Shown one piece after another: positions 59,738 to 64,000 of a stretch of DNA of 64,000 nucleotides (its first letter is position 1; every line of letters starts with the position of its first letter). This DNA comes from Candidatus Krumholzibacteriota bacterium. Lineage in GTDB: Bacteria; Krumholzibacteriota; Krumholzibacteriia; LZORAL124-64-63. The translations under genes and the position numbers were made by a program. Under the pieces are notes generated by a model, which was given only the letters and a program-made list of their open reading frames with translations, was not told the origin of the DNA and did no database searches. Location of the stretch: positions 1 to 64,000 of the forward strand of contig JAKLEB010000002.1 in NCBI GenBank assembly GCA_022711765.1. The letters run 5' to 3'.

Positions 59738-60994
59738 ATGGCGACGGTCCGGAATCAGCGCGCGCCCCGCGGCGCACGCCTGCACATCGGCATCTTCGGC
59801 CGACGCAACGGCGGGAAGTCGAGCCTCCTGAATGCGCTCGCCGGACAGGACGTCGCGCTCGTGTCGCCGCTGCCGGGCACGACGACCGACCCGGTCGAGA
59901 AGCCCTTCGAGCTGCGCCCGCTCGGTCCCGTGGTCTTCGTCGACACCGCCGGCCTCGACGACGCCGGCGATCTCGGCGCGCTCCGTCGCGAGCGGAGCCG
60001 CCGCGTCCTCGACCGGGCCGACGTCACCGTGCTCGTCGCGGCGGAGGGCCAGTGGGAGGACTTCGAGCAGAGCCTGCTGGACGAGCTGCGCGGGCGCGAG
60101 GTGCCGGTCGTCGTGGCCTTCACCAAGTGCGATCTCGCGCGGCCCGACGCCGGCCTCGTCGCGCGCCTGCGCGACAATGTCGCGGCGGTCGTCGTCATGT
60201 CGGCCGCGACGGGGGAGGGGCTCCCCGCGCTGAGAGAGGCGCTGCTCGCCGCGGCGCCGGCGGATTTCGTCGACCCACCGGCCATCGTATCGGACCTGGT
60301 CGGTCCCGGCGAGCTGGCGGTGCTCGTCGCGCCGATCGACAGCGAGGCGCCGGTCGGCCGCCTCATCCTGCCGCAGGTGCAGGCGATCCGCGATCTGCTC
60401 GACGGCGACGCCTGCTGCCTCGTCGTCAAGCCGAGCGGGCTGCGCGAGGCGCTCGGCCGGCTCGCGACCCCGCCCCGGCTGGTCGTGACCGACTCGCAGG
60501 CGTTCCGCGAGGCGGCCGCGGCGACGCCGCCGGACGTGCCGCTCACGTCCTTCTCGATCCTCTTCGCGCGCGCCAAGGGCGACCTCGCCCAGCTCGCGCT
60601 CGGCAGCCTCGCGATCGACCGGCTGCGCCCCGGCGCGCGCATCCTGATCGCCGAGGCGTGTTCGCACCACGCCGTCGAGGACGACATCGGCCGCGTCAAG
60701 ATCCCGGCGTGGCTCGCCGGGCGCGTGGGCGGCGAGCTGCGCGTCGAGCACGCGCAAGGGCGCGACTTCCCCGCCGACCTCGCGGCCTTCGACCTCGTCG
60801 TGCACTGCGGCTCGTGCATGCTCAACCGGCGCGAGGTGCTGAGCCGATTACTGCGCTGTCGCGAGGCGGGCGTCCCGATCACGAACTACGGCGTGGCGAT
60901 CGCCCACTGCCTCGGGACCATCGAGCGCGCGCTGGCGCCTTTCCCGGCGGTGCTCGACCTCTGGCGCCGCGAGCGCGACCGGGTCGCGGGCTGA
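59738..60994 (+). CDS. hydF: [FeFe]-hydrogenase maturation GTPase HydF
   Basis: 418 residues. GTPase domain with P-loop GRRNGGKSS (about 21-29), switch PLPGTTTDPVEKP and G3 DTAGLDDAGD. The C-terminal part has the HydF [4Fe-4S] ligands: C308-x-H310 and, after about 45 residues, H356-C357-x2-C360. HydF is the scaffold that carries the di-iron subcluster to HydA. It follows hydG by 21 bp with GGAGG upstream. The three genes form one operon. Confidence 0.94.
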   Translation: MATVRNQRAPRGARLHIGIFGRRNGGKSSLLNALAGQDVALVSPLPGTTTDPVEKPFELRPLGPVVFVDTAGLDDAGDLGALRRERSRRVLDRADVTVLVAAEGQWEDFEQSLLDELRGREVPVVVAFTKCDLARPDAGLVARLRDNVAAVVVMSAATGEGLPALREALLAAAPADFVDPPAIVSDLVGPGELAVLVAPIDSEAPVGRLILPQVQAIRDLLDGDACCLVVKPSGLREALGRLATPPRLVVTDSQAFREAAAATPPDVPLTSFSILFARAKGDLAQLALGSLAIDRLRPGARILIAEACSHHAVEDDIGRVKIPAWLAGRVGGELRVEHAQGRDFPADLAAFDLVVHCGSCMLNRREVLSRLLRCREAGVPITNYGVAIAHCLGTIERALAPFPAVLDLWRRERDRVAG

Positions 60995-61017
60995 TTTTCG
61001 AGCCGGCTGGCGACGCG

Positions 61018-61034
61018 GATGTGATAGAATCATC
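61018..61034 (+). promoter_or_regulatory. Extended -10 promoter for the SW-tail protein
   Basis: GATGTG-A-TAGAAT-CATC, with TAGAAT at 61025-61030 and a TG dinucleotide one base upstream of it. No -35 is evident. It is near-identical to the element before the paralogue gene at 54362 (GATGTGC-TACAAT-CAGC). It starts 24 bp after the hydF stop and suggests the downstream gene is not part of the hyd operon. Confidence 0.5.
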
Positions 61035-61089
61035 GAGTCCGCAGCCGCCCGTCTCGTTTCGGGGTCATCAGAGGAAAAGGACCACCGCC

Positions 61090-62106
61090 GTGCGAACCGC
61101 ACTCATGCTCAGCCTATTGCTGGCCGTGGCCTGTCCAGCCGCGTCCGTCGATCTCGGCAGCGAGAAGCCCGCGAAGCCGGCGGTTCACGGCGCCCCGAGC
61201 GTCCCGGACCCCGACGTGCTCCGCCAGGGCGGCGACACGATCCTCGACGCCGTGCCGATCGTGATCGGCGACGATCTCGACGGCACGACGACCGGCTACA
61301 CCGACGACTACGATGAGGTCTGCCCCTACGGCGGCCTTACCGCGCCGGACGTGGTCTACACGTTCACGCCCGCCGCGAGCATCTCCATCACCGTCGATCT
61401 GTACGGCTCGAGCTACGACACCAAGATCTACCTGTACGACGAGGACCTGGAGCTGGTCGCCTGCAACGACGACTACTACAGCGACTGGACCTCTCGCCTC
61501 GAGAACGTCCCCGTCGCGGCGGGCGGTCAGTACTTCCTGATCATCGATGGCTACGGCAGCGCGAACGGCGTCTACACGGGTTACACGGAGGAGTTCGTCC
61601 CGTGCGTCGTCGAGTGTCCAGCCTTCATCGACGACCTGGAAGGCGAGCCGCCGCTCGTCGACGGCTACGTCGACGACCACAACGGCGGGTGCAACACCGC
61701 CCCGGCGTATCCGTTTCAGACCATCCACGGTCTGGGCATCTGCGCCACGTCCGGCTACTACCTCAACGCGAGCGGCGGCCCGGCGCGCGACACCGACTGG
61801 TATGTGTTCACGGGATGGGGTGGCTGGTACGACTTCTTCGCGGACGCGGAAGAGGCCATGTTCCTCTACCTGCTCGGCCCCCACGACTGCGGGTCGGTGG
61901 AGGTGATCGAGAACGTCCCGATCGGGCCGTGCGCTCCAGGAGGAATGTCGATGTGGGTGGAACCGGGCACGGTGCTCTGGTTCTGGTTCGGACCGCAGCG
62001 CTTCTGGGAAGGCGCGACCTACGAGTTCGACTACTATTTCGTCCCGCTCTACCCTGATCCGGTCGAGTCGCACAGCTGGACCGAGGTCAAGAGCCTGTTC
62101 GACTAG
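61090..62106 (+). CDS. Secreted protein with SWTEVKSLFD tail (paralogue of 54362-55372)
   Basis: 338 residues with a signal peptide (about 1-18, MRTALMLSLLLAVACPAASV). The mature part mirrors its paralogue closely: GGDTILDAVPIVIGDDLDGT then TTGYTDDYDEVCPY, PDVVYTFTPAASISITVDLY and YDTKIYLYDEDLELVACNDD. The middle has ATSGYYLNASGGPARDTDWY, and the last ten residues are SWTEVKSLFD. I choose GTG 61090 because it parallels the paralogue's MRT start. Its stop (TAG 62104-62106) overlaps the stop of the convergent NnrS-like gene in a shared CTAG. Confidence 0.85.
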   Translation: MRTALMLSLLLAVACPAASVDLGSEKPAKPAVHGAPSVPDPDVLRQGGDTILDAVPIVIGDDLDGTTTGYTDDYDEVCPYGGLTAPDVVYTFTPAASISITVDLYGSSYDTKIYLYDEDLELVACNDDYYSDWTSRLENVPVAAGGQYFLIIDGYGSANGVYTGYTEEFVPCVVECPAFIDDLEGEPPLVDGYVDDHNGGCNTAPAYPFQTIHGLGICATSGYYLNASGGPARDTDWYVFTGWGGWYDFFADAEEAMFLYLLGPHDCGSVEVIENVPIGPCAPGGMSMWVEPGTVLWFWFGPQRFWEGATYEFDYYFVPLYPDPVESHSWTEVKSLFD

Positions 62107-63449
62107 GCGCCGTTCGCTCGAGCCGCCAGCGGCGCGGGCTGCCGCCTCGCTGCGGGGCGGGGCCACAGCAGGCCGATCAGGTGGGTTCCCCACAGCGCCA
62201 GGGCCGTGACCTCCAGCAGCCCGCTCGCACCGACGACCGCGAAGAACTCCGGTCGCCAGTCCGTCGCGATCTGCAGGGCGACCCGCAGGCCGCAGCCGAG
62301 GTTGAGCAGGACGTGGACCGGCAGCAGGCGCGGCAGCGACGGGTGATCGGCCCCGCGGAATCGCGCCGCCGCCCAGGCGCCGACGCCCACGATCATCTGC
62401 GAGACGAATCCCACGGTGATGGCATGGCGCACCGCGCCGTAGTAGGCGTGGCTGAACGCGAGTCCGCTCGCCGCGCTGTAGACCGGTAGGAGCAGCAGGC
62501 CGGCGAGCGACAGAGCGAGCCAGGCGTACGCTGACCGCACGAACCGGCCGCTCCGGTGCGGCAGCGGCGGACGCCGCCACAGCCGCCACGGACCGGCGAC
62601 GAGCCAGACCGCTGCCGGCAGCATCAGCCAGGGGACGAGGACGAGGGCGCCGAGCGCGCGCGAACCGGTGACTCGGAAGGCGACGAACAGCAGCGACTCG
62701 GCGACGACCGCGCTCACGAGGAGGGCCAGCGCCCGCCAGGCCCGCCGCGCCGGGGTGCGCGCGACACCGAGCATGACCGGCAGGATGCGCTGCGACACGC
62801 CGAGGATCATGGTGAGCGCAAGGCCGTGGATCTGGACGTCGCGGAGCACGGCCTGGTAGGTCGCGACCTGCGCGAGCAGGGCCTCGCGGTCGGGCGCGGT
62901 CTGGAGCTGCCAGTGATGCCAGGTCGCGAGGACGGACTGCACGACGAGCCACCCGCACGCGACGAGGATGAACCCGGTCTCGGGATCGGCCGGGCGGCCG
63001 CTCCGGCGCCAGGTCCGGACCATCTGGGTCGCGAACGTCGCCACGGCGCCGATCTCCAGGGCGCCGCCAGCGAGCAGGCATCCCGCCGTGATCCTGGAGG
63101 CGAGTCCGCCGACCGCGCCGACCACGTGCAGGACGAGGCCGGCGATCGTCGCCGCGAGCACGGCCGGCATGAGCCGCGGCCAGACCAGCTCGGTCCCCCA
63201 GAAGTGCGGGAACGCCCGGTAGCCGAAGCCCATGATGAACAGCCCCATCCAGCCGACGATCTGAGCGTGACCGTGGGCGTTGACCTCGCCGATCGACGCC
63301 CCGGTGAACGTGCCGCTCAGGCCGATCTTCGCCAGCAGCCAGGCGCCCCAGGCGGCGCCCGCCGTGAGCGTGACCGCGAGTCCGGCCAGGAAGAAGGGCC
63401 GGTGACGGGGCGGGTTGTCGGCGACGGTCGCGATCCTGCTCGAGGGCAT
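62103..63449 (-). CDS. NnrS-like polytopic membrane protein
   Basis: 448 residues, about 12 hydrophobic helices. HGHAQIVGWMGLFIMGFGYR and RDVQIHGLALTMILGVSQRI resemble the NnrS family (heme- and copper-containing membrane proteins implicated in nitrosative stress and NO metabolism). Conserved His residues in those segments are the likely metal ligands. ATG 63449 with GGAGA upstream; a longer upstream extension is unlikely. No other denitrification gene is in view. A TTGACA-containing promoter (63500-63527) lies just upstream. Confidence 0.75.
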   Translation of the reverse strand: MPSSRIATVADNPPRHRPFFLAGLAVTLTAGAAWGAWLLAKIGLSGTFTGASIGEVNAHGHAQIVGWMGLFIMGFGYRAFPHFWGTELVWPRLMPAVLAATIAGLVLHVVGAVGGLASRITAGCLLAGGALEIGAVATFATQMVRTWRRSGRPADPETGFILVACGWLVVQSVLATWHHWQLQTAPDREALLAQVATYQAVLRDVQIHGLALTMILGVSQRILPVMLGVARTPARRAWRALALLVSAVVAESLLFVAFRVTGSRALGALVLVPWLMLPAAVWLVAGPWRLWRRPPLPHRSGRFVRSAYAWLALSLAGLLLLPVYSAASGLAFSHAYYGAVRHAITVGFVSQMIVGVGAWAAARFRGADHPSLPRLLPVHVLLNLGCGLRVALQIATDWRPEFFAVVGASGLLEVTALALWGTHLIGLLWPRPAARRQPAPLAARANGA

Positions 63450-63499
63450 CGCTGATCTCCAGGTGATCGTCGGGCGGGGCGAACGCAGACCCGCCACGA

Positions 63500-63527
63500 A
63501 AGCTAGGCCAGGATATCTGGATGTCAA
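63500..63527 (-). promoter_or_regulatory. Promoter for the NnrS-like gene
   Basis: Minus strand TTGACA (complement of 63522-63527), spacer 16, then TAGCTT (complement of 63500-63505), about 50 bp before the start codon. The -10 is poor. Confidence 0.4.
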
Positions 63528-63540
63528 GGTCCTGGATTGT

Positions 63541-63556
63541 CCGCCCCGCGGGGCGG
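63541..63556. terminator. 16-bp GC-rich perfect palindrome after the PNPFNP gene
   Basis: CCGCCCCG-CGGGGCGG is a perfect palindrome, 26 bp after the stop of the partial PNPFNP gene on the minus strand. It could act as a terminator hairpin for that gene, but there is no T-run. Confidence 0.4.
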
Positions 63557-63581
63557 CAGGAGGCGCAGGTCTACGCTGCGT

Positions 63582-64000
63582 TCACCGAATCAACGCCGCC
63601 GTGCCGCCGCCGACGTCGCGACCGGCGAGGATCCGATAACGGTAGATGCCCGAAGGCTGCGGGCGACCCTGGTCGTCGCAACCGTCCCAGAGCACGCTGT
63701 TCGGACCCGCGGCATACCGCCGCCGGGCGAACTCGCGGATCTGGTGGCCGCGCGCGTCGACGATTTCGATCCGCGCATCGGCCGGTCTGGCCAGGGTGAA
63801 CTTGAGGACCGTCTGCGGATTGAACGGATTGGGGTGGTTGGCGACTCCGGTGATCAGGGACCCCGCAGCCGGCGACGCGCCCGCCGAGACCGCGGGGACG
63901 AACCCGCCCACGGCGTTGTTCGACTCGTCGACCTCGGGCCAGGCCTCCGCGCGGTCGAGCCGGACGACCACGAGGTCGCCGGGGTGCGCGGGGAACTCGA
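63582..64000 (-). CDS. C-terminal part of a secreted PNPFNP-domain protein (partial)
   Basis: At least 139 residues. The frame is open to the window edge (AHPGDLVVVRLDRAEAWPEV at its left). The segment LDRAEAWPEVDESNNAVGGF looks like the end of a CARDB-type Ig domain (the DESNN pattern). It is followed by a linker and the FlgD-like domain with NHPNPFNPQTVLKFTLARP and PQPSGIYRYRIL, and ends GGGTAALIR. The N-terminus, including any signal peptide, lies beyond 64000. It is the fourth PNPFNP protein of the window. Confidence 0.8.
   Translation of the reverse strand, partial: EFPAHPGDLVVVRLDRAEAWPEVDESNNAVGGFVPAVSAGASPAAGSLITGVANHPNPFNPQTVLKFTLARPADARIEIVDARGHQIREFARRRYAAGPNSVLWDGCDDQGRPQPSGIYRYRILAGRDVGGGTAALIR

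Noticed and set aside
1..64000. tRNA or rRNA genes
   Set aside because: No tRNA T-loop and acceptor pattern or rRNA sequence was recognised on either strand; a covariance search could still find one I missed.

Overview
The window is a stretch of high-GC (roughly two-thirds G+C) bacterial chromosome packed with genes on both strands. The organism is a diderm. There are lipoproteins with lipoboxes, a 414-residue protein that ends like an outer-membrane beta-barrel, an OmpA-type peptidoglycan-binding domain, a MacA/MacB-like efflux set and a long list of secreted proteins. Four secreted proteins end in the FlgD-like 'PNPFNP' C-terminal domain that is common in the FCB supergroup and in candidate phyla such as Eisenbacteria and Krumholzibacteriota. 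I infer that kind of lineage, but nothing here fixes the taxonomy.

Layout. 1-243: the end of an IS3-family element that has cut a secreted-protein gene, leaving only its C-terminal tail. 392-3900: four same-strand, less GC-rich single genes (DHFR-like, alpha/beta hydrolase, TolB-like, VOC) separated by sites that resemble integron attC sites; this looks like acquired DNA. 3965-7084: TerC-type membrane protein, a lipoprotein VOC protein, DUF4256 and a second DHFR-like protein. 7118-11677 (minus): a MacA/MacB-like ABC efflux operon. 11794-14056 (minus): a DUF6530-like protein and formate-THF ligase. 14314-20974: secreted proteins and lipoproteins, including a cyclophilin and a triple-CHRD protein. 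21241-29107 (minus): a four-gene glycan-use operon (GH38-like, GH20, CBM9-like, sodium/solute symporter). 29286-40146: acyltransferase, secreted or envelope proteins, DMT transporter, methyltransferase, YfcC transporter and DinB protein. 40303-44324: a tricorn-like protease and a YdeI-like protein. 44321-51363 (minus): a six-gene operon joining a PspA/IM30 (ESCRT-III-like) protein, a substrate-binding protein fused to OmpA, an ABC permease and ATPase, a membrane coiled-coil protein and a tandem AAA ATPase. 51531-56922: DedA and more secreted proteins. 57226-60994: hydE-hydG-hydF, the [FeFe]-hydrogenase maturation operon. 61090-64000: a secreted paralogue, an NnrS-like membrane protein and the tail of a PNPFNP protein.

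Two observations stand out. First, five otherwise mostly unrelated secreted proteins (tails ending at 243, 17645 minus, 20282 minus, 55372 and 62106) finish with the same short motif, [ST]W-x(2)-[VL]-K-x-L-F-[DE], at or within four residues of the C-terminus. None of them carries the PNPFNP domain, so there may be two separate C-terminal sorting classes. Second, the PspA / OmpA-fused substrate-binding protein / ABC / AAA operon is tightly coupled (GTGA and ATGA overlaps or 1-3 nt gaps) and pairs a membrane-remodelling scaffold with a Vps4-like AAA ATPase and an importer whose binding protein is probably tethered to the cell wall. I know of no described function for that set.

No tRNA, rRNA or CRISPR array was recognised. 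Gene coordinates are my own reading of start codons and Shine-Dalgarno (SD) sequences; family names come from motif recognition, not from database searches.
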